Source of the DNA: Collinsella sp.
GTDB lineage: Bacteria; Actinomycetota; Coriobacteriia; Coriobacteriales; Coriobacteriaceae
Direction of reading: 5' to 3'
Length of the DNA: 12,945 nt
NCBI GenBank assembly: GCA_019414245.1
Contig: DXMK01000003.1
Coordinates: forward strand, 3,783-16,727
Positions 1 through 7,197 of this stretch are shown piece by piece. Position 1 is the first letter of the stretch. Each line of letters opens with the position of its first letter. A program made the position numbers and the translations under genes. A model generated the notes under the pieces. It was not told where the DNA came from. It did not search any database and saw nothing but the letters and a program-made list of their open reading frames with translations.

Positions 1-23
1 GGGTCCCATTTGGGGCCCTTTTT
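1..23 (+). terminator. Intrinsic terminator hairpin (copy A)
   Basis: The stem is GGGTCCC (1-7) with GGGGCCC (12-18), loop ATTT, one T-G wobble, followed by TTTTT (19-23). On the minus strand the same hairpin has a mismatch and no clean T-run, so it mainly terminates plus-strand transcription entering from the left. Confidence 0.6.
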
Positions 24-55
24 ATTATCAAGAATGGCGGCTGGGGATTCGAACC
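1..55. repeat. 55-bp direct repeat, copy A
   Basis: This copy is identical over 55 bases to 191-245, an offset of 190 bp. It contains a terminator-type hairpin (GGGTCCC, loop ATTT, GGGGCCC, then TTTTT, reading plus). It ends in what reads on the minus strand as a tRNA T-loop and 3' end (GGTTCGAATCCCC followed by AGCCGCCA). The repeat starts at the window edge, so its true left boundary is unknown and a longer tandem array may continue outside. Confidence 0.95.
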
Positions 56-174
56 CGAGAGGGCACGGGCGTTAAGCAAACGCGAAAGCGTTTGTAGCCC
101 GTGGGCGAAAAGCCGCCAGGCTTTGAAGCCGGAGGGCATGCGCAGCATGCCTGGACATCCCCAGCTCTCCGCCA
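35..174 (-). other. tRNA-like, highly structured unit; identity unresolved
   Basis: Read on the minus strand, the unit starts TGGCGGAGAGCTGGGGAT and ends with a T-arm-like GGGTTCGAATCCCC, then AGCCGCCA. The outer ends pair (TGGCGG with CCGCCA, and CTGGGGAT with ATCCCCAG), leaving an unpaired AGAG on the 5' side. Between them lie a CTGG/CCAG D-stem-like hairpin, a GGCAT/ATGCC hairpin, GGCTTCAAAGCC (loop containing TCA, as in selenocysteine tRNA), and a long arm (CACGGGC with GCCCGTG, inner CAAACGC with GCGTTTG). At about 140 nt it is too long for a normal tRNA of 75-100 nt. It lacks U8, and the T-stem has a C-C mismatch. It could be a degenerate tRNA (Ser- or Sec-like), a rearranged tandem tRNA copy, or a non-tRNA structured RNA or palindromic repeat. 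The plus strand is also possible, because the outer inverted repeat reads similarly both ways. Confidence 0.4.
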
Positions 175-190
175 GTACGAATTTGAAGAA

Positions 191-213
191 GGGTCCCATT
201 TGGGGCCCTTTTT
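191..213 (+). terminator. Intrinsic terminator hairpin (copy B)
   Basis: This is the same hairpin as at 1-23: stem 191-197 with 202-208 and T-run 209-213. It lies 17 bases after a plus-strand ending CCGCCA at 169-174. If the structured unit at 35-174 were transcribed on the plus strand, this would be its terminator. Confidence 0.6.
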
Positions 214-245
214 ATTATCAAGAATGGCGGCTGGGGATTCGAACC
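191..245. repeat. 55-bp direct repeat, copy B
   Basis: This is the exact second copy of the segment at 1-55. On the minus strand it lies upstream of the tRNA-like unit and consists only of the tRNA-like 3' end plus the terminator hairpin, without a tRNA body. It therefore looks like the remnant of a truncated tandem copy. It abuts the dacA terminator at 248-278. Confidence 0.95.
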
Positions 246-247
246 TC

Positions 248-278
248 AAAAAAAGAGGCATCCTTTCGGACGCCTCCC
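248..278 (-). terminator. Intrinsic terminator of the dacA-like gene
   Basis: On the minus strand GAGGCGTCC, loop GAAA, GGATGCCTC forms a 9-bp stem with one G-T wobble and a stable tetraloop, followed by seven T residues. It lies about 27 bases after the dacA-like stop codon. Confidence 0.92.
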
Positions 279-304
279 TTCAGTGGGCTTATTATTCTTG
301 CGCA

Positions 305-1645
305 CTACACCTCGGGCGCCTTGGCGACGGTCTCGCTTTCTGCCGTGAGCGGGCGGTTGTCGATGCGGCGGCCCAAGCGATCGAGCTTCACGAGTAGCCA
401 CTCAATGGGATTCGGCCCTGCGCCTTCCTCGTCGGCAACCAGGTCCATGACGGCGATCTTGGTGCCATCCTGCTTGAGCGTAACGCTGCCCACCTTGTCG
501 CCCACATGCACCGTGCCCGAAAGATCGTCGTAGCTAACCTTTTCGGTCACCTCGCCGGCAAGGGAAAACACGGTCGCTTGCGCCGTAGGATCGGCGAGCG
601 TGGCGTCGATCGTCTTATCCGTCCAGTCGGTTTGGCCAATGCGCGCCATAAGCGGGTTGCCGTTGGCGGTCTTTTCCTGCGTGTTGGCGATTGCGACCGT
701 CACCTTGTGACCGTAGTACCAATTGGCAAGGGTTGCGGTATCGGTAAAGCGCTGGTCGGTGGTGGTGGAGTTCAAAACGACGGTGTAGATCTCGTCGCCA
801 TCGCGGTTGTAGGCACCCGTAAAGCAATAGCCTGCATCATCGGTGGTGCCGGTCTTGCCACCGATGTTGCCATCTTGGCCTAGCAAATAGTTATGCGTGT
901 CCATGGAATGCGAATGGTCGGTGCCGTCGGCGCCCGTGACCTCGATCCAGGAATCTTCGCTCGCTACGACCTCGCGGATCGTGTCGTTTTTCATGGCCTC
1001 CTGCATCATCAGCGCTACGTCGTGTGCGGTTGAGTGCATATCGCCAGCCCACTCATCAAAGTCCAGACCATGCGGGTTTTCAAAAAGCGTGCCGGTGCAA
1101 CCGAGCTTCTTAGCGCGCTCGTTCATGGCTTTCACAAATGTTGCCTCGGCGTCTTTGGTCTTAGGGTCGATCTTCTTGCCCACATATTCGGCGAGCACGA
1201 TGGCGGCGTCGTTGCCCGAGGGAATCATCAGGCCGCGCAGTGCCTGCTTCACGGTGAGCTCGTCGCCTTCGAGTAGGCCGGCTGTTGAATTGCCCACGGT
1301 GGCTGCGGCGTTGCTCACCGTGACCTTCTCGTCCATCTTGCAATTCTCGACGGTTAGGATTGCGGTCATGACCTTGGTGATCGAGGCAATCTTGACCTGC
1401 TCATCGGCGCCGCGGGCATAGTAGACGGTGCCGTCTTTGCCCATGACGAGGGCATTGGTCGCATCGATATCGGGCAGGTTTTCGGCCGTGATGCCGCGCG
1501 CATCGGCGGTTTTGCCGCAAACATTGTCGGTCGTGAGTACTTGGGCGCCGGCGACGGTGGGCACGCCAGCGGCAAGGGCGATAGCGCAGACAAAGCCGGC
1601 GGCAAGCTGGGCTGAGCGCTTTGCAAAAGAGGTGAGGGACTTCAC
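305..1645 (-). CDS. dacA: D-alanyl-D-alanine carboxypeptidase (penicillin-binding protein, peptidase S11)
   Basis: The product removes the terminal D-alanine from peptidoglycan pentapeptides outside the membrane. All three active-site motifs of the S11/PBP5 family are present in order: SITK (nucleophile Ser about residue 88 of this call), SGN, and KTGTT. A C-terminal beta domain follows, then a basic, amphipathic tail that may anchor the protein. The reading frame is open up to 1756 (a TTG). I chose the GTG at 1643-1645 because it gives an ordinary signal peptide (KSLTSFAKRSAQ then a hydrophobic core, ending near VAGAQ). The longer form would put about 70 residues before cleavage, and a TATACT box lies inside the extension at 1685-1690. 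No start has a convincing ribosome binding site, so 1645, 1714 (ATG) and 1756 all remain possible. The gene is divergent from a VanRS-like pair, which may regulate it. The family is certain; the symbol is by family only. Confidence 0.9.
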   Translation of the reverse strand: MKSLTSFAKRSAQLAAGFVCAIALAAGVPTVAGAQVLTTDNVCGKTADARGITAENLPDIDATNALVMGKDGTVYYARGADEQVKIASITKVMTAILTVENCKMDEKVTVSNAAATVGNSTAGLLEGDELTVKQALRGLMIPSGNDAAIVLAEYVGKKIDPKTKDAEATFVKAMNERAKKLGCTGTLFENPHGLDFDEWAGDMHSTAHDVALMMQEAMKNDTIREVVASEDSWIEVTGADGTDHSHSMDTHNYLLGQDGNIGGKTGTTDDAGYCFTGAYNRDGDEIYTVVLNSTTTDQRFTDTATLANWYYGHKVTVAIANTQEKTANGNPLMARIGQTDWTDKTIDATLADPTAQATVFSLAGEVTEKVSYDDLSGTVHVGDKVGSVTLKQDGTKIAVMDLVADEEGAGPNPIEWLLVKLDRLGRRIDNRPLTAESETVAKAPEV

Positions 1646-1684
1646 GGATTTCGCTTTCGACGGGATGGTCTCTTCTGGAACTAG

Positions 1685-1690
1685 AGTATA
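1685..1690 (-). promoter_or_regulatory. Candidate -10 box for the dacA-like gene
   Basis: On the minus strand this is TATACT, a near-consensus -10, with no good -35 upstream. It implies a transcript start near 1678 and a leader of about 33 nt to the GTG at 1645. A promoter with a poor -35 would suit activation by a bound regulator. Confidence 0.4.
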
Positions 1691-1757
1691 TCGTTTGCCG
1701 GCGTCGGCGATCATCGCGTGCGTGCGTGGCCCACATCCGCGCCCGAACGGGCACAAG

Positions 1758-1782
1758 GGTGCTTAAGGCCGACTTAATCACC
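1758..1782. promoter_or_regulatory. Candidate response-regulator site in the dacA/vanR divergent region
   Basis: Arms GGTGCTTAAG (1758-1767) and CTTAATCACC (1773-1782) form a dyad with one mismatch around a 5-base centre. The same stretch holds two CTTAA direct repeats exactly 11 bp apart, the spacing that OmpR/PhoB-type regulators commonly recognise. It lies about 47-71 bases before the predicted vanR-like transcript start. Confidence 0.4.
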
Positions 1783-1816
1783 AACGCTTGTTGTGTGTGG
1801 CATGCGTCCCCTCGGG

Positions 1817-1822
1817 CATAAT
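1817..1822 (+). promoter_or_regulatory. Candidate -10 box for the VanR-like operon
   Basis: CATAAT matches five of six consensus positions. No good -35 exists at 16-18 bp (TTGTTG at 1788 is 23 bp away), which fits a promoter needing an activator. The downstream ribosome binding site AGAGGAG (1831-1837) is five bases before the ATG at 1843. Confidence 0.4.
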
Positions 1823-1842
1823 GGAGCGCGAGAGGAGCACGC

Positions 1843-2538
1843 ATGAACGAGCGCATTTTGGTAGTTGATGACGAAAAGGCCATCGCCGACCTGGTTGGTA
1901 TCTACCTTACAAAAGAGGGCTTTGATGTCCAGATTGCCTACAGCGGGGCTGATGCGGCCAAGGCGATTCTGGAGCAGGAGTTTGATCTGGCGCTGCTGGA
2001 TGTCATGCTGCCTGATATCGACGGCTTTGAGCTGCTACGCACCATCCGCGCTAGCCATACCTACCCCGTTATTATGTTGACGGCACGCGATGCCCAGCAG
2101 GATAAGATCGAGGGGCTCTCGCTTGGCGCAGACGATTATGTGGTCAAGCCGTTCCGTCCGCTGGAGCTCATTGCACGCGTTCATGCTCAGCTTCGTCGTT
2201 ATACCAGCTACGGCAGCCGCGCACAGGCGGTCGAGTCGCCGATCATCCAGCTCGACGGCCTCGAGATCAACCGCGACGCCCGCTCTGTGACGGTGGACGG
2301 TGCGCCGGTGCGCCTTACGCCCATCGAGTATTCCATCTTGCTGTATCTGGTCGAGCATCGTGGTAGTGTGGTGCCCGTGGAGGACCTGTTCCGCGCGGTG
2401 TGGAACGAGGACTTTATGCCCGGCTCCAACAATACGGTTATGGTGCACATTCGCCACTTGCGCGAAAAGATCGGCGACGATGCCCAAAAGCCGCGTTTTA
2501 TCAAAAACGTCTGGGGCGTCGGCTACATAATCGAATAA
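1843..2538 (+). CDS. VanR-like response regulator, OmpR/PhoB family
   Basis: This is a cytoplasmic transcription factor activated by phosphorylation. The receiver domain spans about residues 1-120, with the acidic pair D9/D10, phospho-acceptor D53, T79, and K101 in a YVVKPF motif. A winged-helix DNA-binding domain follows (about 130-231), ending VWGVGYIIE as usual in this family. The length of 231 aa is typical. The start is supported by AGAGGAG at 1831-1837. The partner kinase begins 25 bases after the stop, so the two form an operon. The kinase has the VanS-type core, so I call this VanR-like, but no van ligase genes are in the window and the signal is unknown. Likely targets are its own operon and the divergent dacA-like gene, by inference from position. 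Confidence 0.93.
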   Translation: MNERILVVDDEKAIADLVGIYLTKEGFDVQIAYSGADAAKAILEQEFDLALLDVMLPDIDGFELLRTIRASHTYPVIMLTARDAQQDKIEGLSLGADDYVVKPFRPLELIARVHAQLRRYTSYGSRAQAVESPIIQLDGLEINRDARSVTVDGAPVRLTPIEYSILLYLVEHRGSVVPVEDLFRAVWNEDFMPGSNNTVMVHIRHLREKIGDDAQKPRFIKNVWGVGYIIE

Positions 2539-2563
2539 CGCCTTTGATGGTGGGGAAGTGGAT

Positions 2564-3802
2564 ATGACAAAAGACGATAGGCAGGCATTCGAGGTGCCCG
2601 ATCGACTCTTTGAATACGTACGGGCAGTCGTCGACAACCGCGCGCTTGCGACGGTGCTGCTCTTTTTGCTGAGCCTGCTGCTGATTGGCATCGACAACAT
2701 CGCCGGAATCTTAGCGGTGCTGCTTGTCGGCTTTTTGCTGATCGATCGATTCGAAATCGTGCGCCGTTGCGTGGTGATTGGTGGTGCCGCGTGGGCCATG
2801 ACGTTGGCGATTGGCGCCATGGCGCTCGGCGGCATCGAAGGGCCGGTGCTGTTCGATGCCAGCTTTGTATTCAACATGCTTGGCTTTGTGCTGGCGCTTG
2901 CCGTGTGCGTGCTGTTCTTTTGCGGCCGTGCTCTGTACTACCAGGGCTACGAGCGGGGCGAGCAGCATGCCGATTGTGTGCTGGCCGCTCGTATTCAAGA
3001 TCGCCTGATCGATCACCCCAACACCTGGGACAACATTGACGGCGACTTCTTGGAGGTCGAGGGCGCCCTTAACCGCGTGCGTGACCGTGAGCGCAAGGTG
3101 CGGCAATCTCTGCGTGACGAGTCGCATCGCAAGGACGATCTGGTCACGTACTTGGCACATGACCTACGCACCCCGCTTGCCAGTGTGGTGGGCTATCTTT
3201 CGCTGCTGCAAGAGGCTCCTGAGCTGCCGGTTGAGCAACGTGCGCACTTTACGGGCGTGGCGCTCGACAAGGCGCACCGGCTCGATGCGCTCATCGAAGA
3301 GTTCTTCGATATCACGCGCTTTGACTTCCACGATATCGTGCTCACGCGCGGCTATGTTGATCTGGGGTTGCTGCTGGCTCAGGTGGCTGACGAGTTCTAT
3401 CCCATCCTCAACGAGCAGCATAAGGAAGCCCAAGTTGATATTCGCGAGGACCTGACGGTGCTCGTGGACGGCGACAAGATGGCCCGCGTGTTTAACAACA
3501 TCATGAAAAACGCCGTCGCCTATAGCTACGAGGGCTCGACTATCACGATTGAGGCCAGGCGCCAAGACGATGGCGGCGTGCGCGTACGATTTATAAACCA
3601 GGGCGATCCGATCCCTGCGGCTAAGCTCAAGGTGATCTTTGAGAAGTTCTATCGCCTGGATGCGGCGCGTGCGACCAATCGCGGTGGTGCCGGTCTGGGC
3701 CTTGCTATTGCCAAGGAGATCATCGCGGCGCACGGCGGTACCGTTGCATGTGAATCGACGCCCGAACACACGATATTCACCATCGAGTTGCCCGCCGCAT
3801 AG
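2564..3802 (+). CDS. VanS-like sensor histidine kinase
   Basis: This membrane sensor kinase pairs with the regulator at 1843-2538. Four hydrophobic segments are visible at about residues 27-45, 48-61, 69-89 and 100-121, with only short loops between them and no large external sensor domain. The phospho-acceptor is H199 in YLAHDLRTPLASVVGYLSLL, which is very close to the VanS motif. The N box (NIMKNAVAYS), a variant G1 region (NQGDPIP, where most kinases have DxGxG), the F box (IFEKFYR) and G2 (GGAGLGLAIA) follow. I chose the ATG at 2564 because GGGGA (2552-2556) is seven bases before it. The in-frame GTG at 2558 would sit directly against that ribosome binding site. It may sense a membrane or lipid-linked signal, but the ligand cannot be deduced. 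Confidence 0.92.
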   Translation: MTKDDRQAFEVPDRLFEYVRAVVDNRALATVLLFLLSLLLIGIDNIAGILAVLLVGFLLIDRFEIVRRCVVIGGAAWAMTLAIGAMALGGIEGPVLFDASFVFNMLGFVLALAVCVLFFCGRALYYQGYERGEQHADCVLAARIQDRLIDHPNTWDNIDGDFLEVEGALNRVRDRERKVRQSLRDESHRKDDLVTYLAHDLRTPLASVVGYLSLLQEAPELPVEQRAHFTGVALDKAHRLDALIEEFFDITRFDFHDIVLTRGYVDLGLLLAQVADEFYPILNEQHKEAQVDIREDLTVLVDGDKMARVFNNIMKNAVAYSYEGSTITIEARRQDDGGVRVRFINQGDPIPAAKLKVIFEKFYRLDAARATNRGGAGLGLAIAKEIIAAHGGTVACESTPEHTIFTIELPAA

Positions 3803-3813
3803 CCAAAGTGACC

Positions 3814-3829
3814 TTACAAACACTTGACA
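3814..3829 (+). promoter_or_regulatory. Candidate PhoP-type boxes or -35 upstream of pstB
   Basis: TTACAA (3814-3819) and TTGACA (3824-3829) lie 10 bp apart, resembling the TTAACA-type repeats bound by Gram-positive PhoP proteins. TTGACA is also a perfect -35, but the best -10 (TATGAG, 3845-3850) has only a 15-bp spacer. The two readings are not exclusive. Confidence 0.3.
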
Positions 3830-3863
3830 ATGTGCTCACGTGCGTATGAGCCGCGATTCCTAC

Positions 3864-3891
3864 TATCGATACTGCTGAATTGATATCGATA
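3864..3891. repeat. Two TATCGATA palindromes 20 bp apart before pstB
   Basis: The identical 8-bp palindromes TATCGATA are at 3864-3871 and 3884-3891, with centres exactly 20 bp apart (about two helical turns). They lie between the candidate promoter and the pstB ribosome binding site, where a repressor or architectural protein could act. Confidence 0.4.
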
Positions 3892-3905
3892 TGGAGGTAT
3901 GCGGT

Positions 3906-4781
<876 letters not shown>

Positions 4782-4845
4782 CGCTGTCTTTTACAGGTGC
4801 CTTTAGGGTTAAGATGCGGTCATATCGGCCGCAAAGGGGTTCAAC

Positions 4846-5574
4846 ATGATCTATTACGTCGAGGACGATGACAACATCAGGGATTTGACGGTCTACGCGC
4901 TGCGCAAGCAGGGAATCGAGGCCGAGGGCTTTTCGTGCGATGGAGAGTTTAAGGCTGCCGTGGCGCGACGGGTGCCCGATGCTGTGCTGCTCGATATCAT
5001 GCTGCCCGACACCGATGGCCTAGCGATTATGCGTCGCCTGCGTGCCGATCGCCTGACGGCGACGGTGCCCATCATGATGCTTACCGCCAAGGACACCGAG
5101 CTCGACAAGGTGATGGCGCTCGATGGCGGTGCCGACGATTACCTGACTAAGCCGTTTTCGCTCATGGAGCTTGCGAGCCGCTGCCGCGCACTGCTGCGTC
5201 GCGGCGGCATGGTCAAGCAGGCGAGCGATGTGCTCAGCGTGGGCGACATCGTGCTTTCGCCCAGCCATCGCGAGGTGACCGTTGCCGGCGAGCCGCTTAA
5301 GCTCACCCTGCGCGAGTTCGACCTGCTCGAGTACCTCATGCGCAAGCCCGGCGTGGTCTTTACCCGCGAGTCGTTGCTGCAGAGCGTGTGGGGCTGGGAC
5401 TTCGACGGCGGTTCGCGCACCGTTGACGTGCACGTGCAGACGCTTCGCCAAAAACTGGGCGAGCATGCCAGCGCCATCGAGACCGTGCGCGGCGTGGGTT
5501 ATCGCCTGGCCGAGCCTTCTGCCGGTGATGGTGCCGAAGGCGACGACACCGCGGCCACCGCATCGGAGGAGTAA
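4846..5574 (+). CDS. PhoB/PhoP-like response regulator, OmpR family
   Basis: This is a cytoplasmic transcription factor. The receiver domain has the acidic cluster D7-D9, phospho-acceptor D50 (LLDIMLPD), T80, and K102 in YLTKPF. The winged-helix domain covers about residues 130-228 and ends TVRGVGYRLAE. A short acidic, low-complexity tail follows. The ATG at 4846 has an AAAGGGG-type ribosome binding site at 4833-4839. The partner kinase starts three bases after the stop. Adjacency to pstB makes a phosphate-response (PhoP/PhoB) role the most likely reading, but the sequence alone does not exclude another OmpR-family role. Confidence 0.93.
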   Translation: MIYYVEDDDNIRDLTVYALRKQGIEAEGFSCDGEFKAAVARRVPDAVLLDIMLPDTDGLAIMRRLRADRLTATVPIMMLTAKDTELDKVMALDGGADDYLTKPFSLMELASRCRALLRRGGMVKQASDVLSVGDIVLSPSHREVTVAGEPLKLTLREFDLLEYLMRKPGVVFTRESLLQSVWGWDFDGGSRTVDVHVQTLRQKLGEHASAIETVRGVGYRLAEPSAGDGAEGDDTAATASEE

Positions 5575-5577
5575 CCC

Positions 5578-7002
5578 GTGGTCTTCGCCCCCCAGGGAAA
5601 ACATACGCTGTCGCACCGCGTTTTTGTGACGATCTTTGTCTGCGCCATGGCGGTTATCGTGGCGTTTACGGTGCTGGGTGCGTTCTTTGTGCAAAACACT
5701 TTGGCGGATGCCACGAGTGCCAATCTGGCGCAGGAAACCGAGCTCATTGCTGCCGCCCTCGACGAGCAGCAGGAGCCCATTCCGTTCTTGCGAAGCCTCG
5801 ATCGCGAGGATCTTCGTATCACGCTGATCAATAAGGACGGATCTGTTGCCTACGACAACGAGGCGTCGCCTTCCACACTGCCCAACCATGGCGATCGCCC
5901 CGAGGTCATCGAGGCCTTTGAGAGTGGTTCGGGTTCCGCGGAGCGCGCAAGCTCTACGCTCGACGAGATTATGCTGTATCGCGCCGTCGCCCTTGATAAC
6001 GGCCAGGTTGTCCGCTTGGCGCAGGCCCAGCCTGGCGTTGCGGCGATTTTGCTGTCGATGGTGGCGCCGATGCTGCTTATCGCAGCAGCGGGTGCGGTAC
6101 TCTCGTTTTTTATGGCGCGCCGCGAGTCCCGTGCCATCATCGCGCCGTTGCAAGAGGTGGATTTGGACCACCCACGCCGTAGCTATGAGCACGCCTATGC
6201 CGAGATGGTCCCCATGCTTGAGCGTATTGAGTCGCAGCGCCAGGAGCTCAAGCGCCAAATGGCGGTGCTGGCGGACAACGACCGTATGCGCCGCGAGTTC
6301 ACGGCGAATATCACCCATGAGCTCAAGACGCCGCTTACGGCGATTTCGGGCTATGCCGAGCTCATCGCAAACGGCATGGTCGAGGGCGAGGGCGACCTGC
6401 GCAACTTTGGCGGTCGCATCTATCGTGAGGCGGGCCGCTTGGCAGCGCTTGTCAACGATATCCTTACGCTGTCTAACTTGGACGAGGCCGAGCGTGCAAC
6501 TGAGGGCGAGGCGGTGCCCATTGGTTCCACGGAGCCTATTGAGCTCTCGCGTGCCATCTACGCGGTTGAGCAGCGTCTTGAACAGGTCGCCCGTCAGGCG
6601 AATGTGACGATAAGTCATGAGACCAAGCCTGTGGTCATCGAAGGCGTGTCGCGCTTGATTGACGAGCTCATCTATAATCTGGCGAGCAACGCCATCCGCT
6701 ACAATCGACCCGGCGGTGCGGTTACGCTGCAGTGCGGCACCAACGACGAAGGCCATCCGTTCCTTGCGGTCGCCGACACGGGAATCGGTATCGCGCCTGA
6801 AGAACAGGGCAAGGTATTTGAGCGGTTCTATCGCGTGGACAAGAGTAGGTCCAAGGCGCGCGGCGGAACCGGTCTGGGGCTTGCAATTGTCAAGCATGCG
6901 GCCCTGTATCATCACGCCACGCTCGATCTGTCGAGCGAGTTGGGCGTGGGAACCACCATTACGGTGACGTTTCCCATACGGCAGGACGAGCCATTCGCAT
7001 AG
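5578..7002 (+). CDS. PhoR-like sensor histidine kinase
   Basis: This is a membrane sensor kinase of the Gram-positive PhoR/WalK-like type. Transmembrane segment 1 is at about 14-38, an extracytoplasmic region at about 39-150 (PAS-like, with RITLINKDGSVAYDNE), and transmembrane segment 2 at about 154-180. A HAMP-like linker, a short coiled region and HisKA follow, with H247 in FTANITHELKTPLTAISGYAEL. The N box (LASNAIRYN), G1 (DTGIGI), F box (FERFYRVD) and G2 (GGTGLGLAIVKH) are all present. The start is GTG at 5578, six bases after GGAGGAG (5565-5571), which lies inside the end of the regulator gene. The two are therefore translationally close and co-transcribed. Its role in phosphate sensing is inferred from its pstB neighbour. 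Confidence 0.93.
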   Translation: MVFAPQGKHTLSHRVFVTIFVCAMAVIVAFTVLGAFFVQNTLADATSANLAQETELIAAALDEQQEPIPFLRSLDREDLRITLINKDGSVAYDNEASPSTLPNHGDRPEVIEAFESGSGSAERASSTLDEIMLYRAVALDNGQVVRLAQAQPGVAAILLSMVAPMLLIAAAGAVLSFFMARRESRAIIAPLQEVDLDHPRRSYEHAYAEMVPMLERIESQRQELKRQMAVLADNDRMRREFTANITHELKTPLTAISGYAELIANGMVEGEGDLRNFGGRIYREAGRLAALVNDILTLSNLDEAERATEGEAVPIGSTEPIELSRAIYAVEQRLEQVARQANVTISHETKPVVIEGVSRLIDELIYNLASNAIRYNRPGGAVTLQCGTNDEGHPFLAVADTGIGIAPEEQGKVFERFYRVDKSRSKARGGTGLGLAIVKHAALYHHATLDLSSELGVGTTITVTFPIRQDEPFA

Positions 7003-7027
7003 CGATACAACATAGATATTGATGCAG

Positions 7028-7056
7028 ACGCCGCATTTGACTTTCGGGTGCGGCGT
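7028..7056 (+). terminator. Hairpin after the PhoR-like gene, probable terminator
   Basis: ACGCCGCA (7028-7035) pairs with TGCGGCGT (7049-7056), an 8-bp GC-rich stem with a 13-base loop. The T-tract is poor (TGTTGTGC), so it is a weak intrinsic terminator or only a processing hairpin. It sits 25 bases after the stop. Confidence 0.5.
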
Positions 7057-7091
7057 TGTTGTGCAATTTTACGATTGCTTCCGACATTTTT

Positions 7092-7110
7092 ACAGGAGAG
7101 CCTGTTTCTT
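7092..7110 (+). terminator. Small hairpin with flanking T-runs
   Basis: ACAGG, loop AGAG, CCTGT is followed by TTCTT and preceded by TTTTT. The stem is only 5 bp, so this is a weak second terminator at best, possibly helping the hairpin at 7028-7056. Confidence 0.3.
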
Positions 7111-7121
7111 ATGTATAGAGT

Positions 7122-7150
7122 TTGGTCTCGGTAAAAAGATGCGATAACAT
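7122..7150 (+). promoter_or_regulatory. Candidate promoter of the capsule-control cassette
   Basis: TTGGTC (7122-7127), a 17-bp spacer, and TAACAT (7145-7150). The 5' leader to the ATG at 7198 would be about 40 nt and includes the ribosome binding site GAAAGG at 7184-7189. Confidence 0.4.
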
Positions 7151-7197
7151 ACGGACAGTTTTGTCAATCCGAACTGGGGAAATGAAAGGCAAGCTGC

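Noticed and set aside
35..174. A confident tRNA-Sec call.
   Set aside because: The TCA loop and long arm are suggestive, but the 6-nt anticodon loop, the total length of about 140 nt and the mismatched acceptor and T-stems do not fit the 8+5 bp tRNA-Sec fold.
101..533. Short plus-strand open frames crossing the tRNA-like unit and the dacA 3' end.
   Set aside because: They have no ribosome binding site or domain, and they overlap structured repeats and a certain gene on the other strand.
5020..6915. A 631-codon open frame on the minus strand across the PhoBR-like genes.
   Set aside because: It spans two genes with complete, ordered signalling motifs on the plus strand. Its own translation is rich in His/Arg with no recognisable domain, as expected for an antisense shadow in GC-biased DNA.
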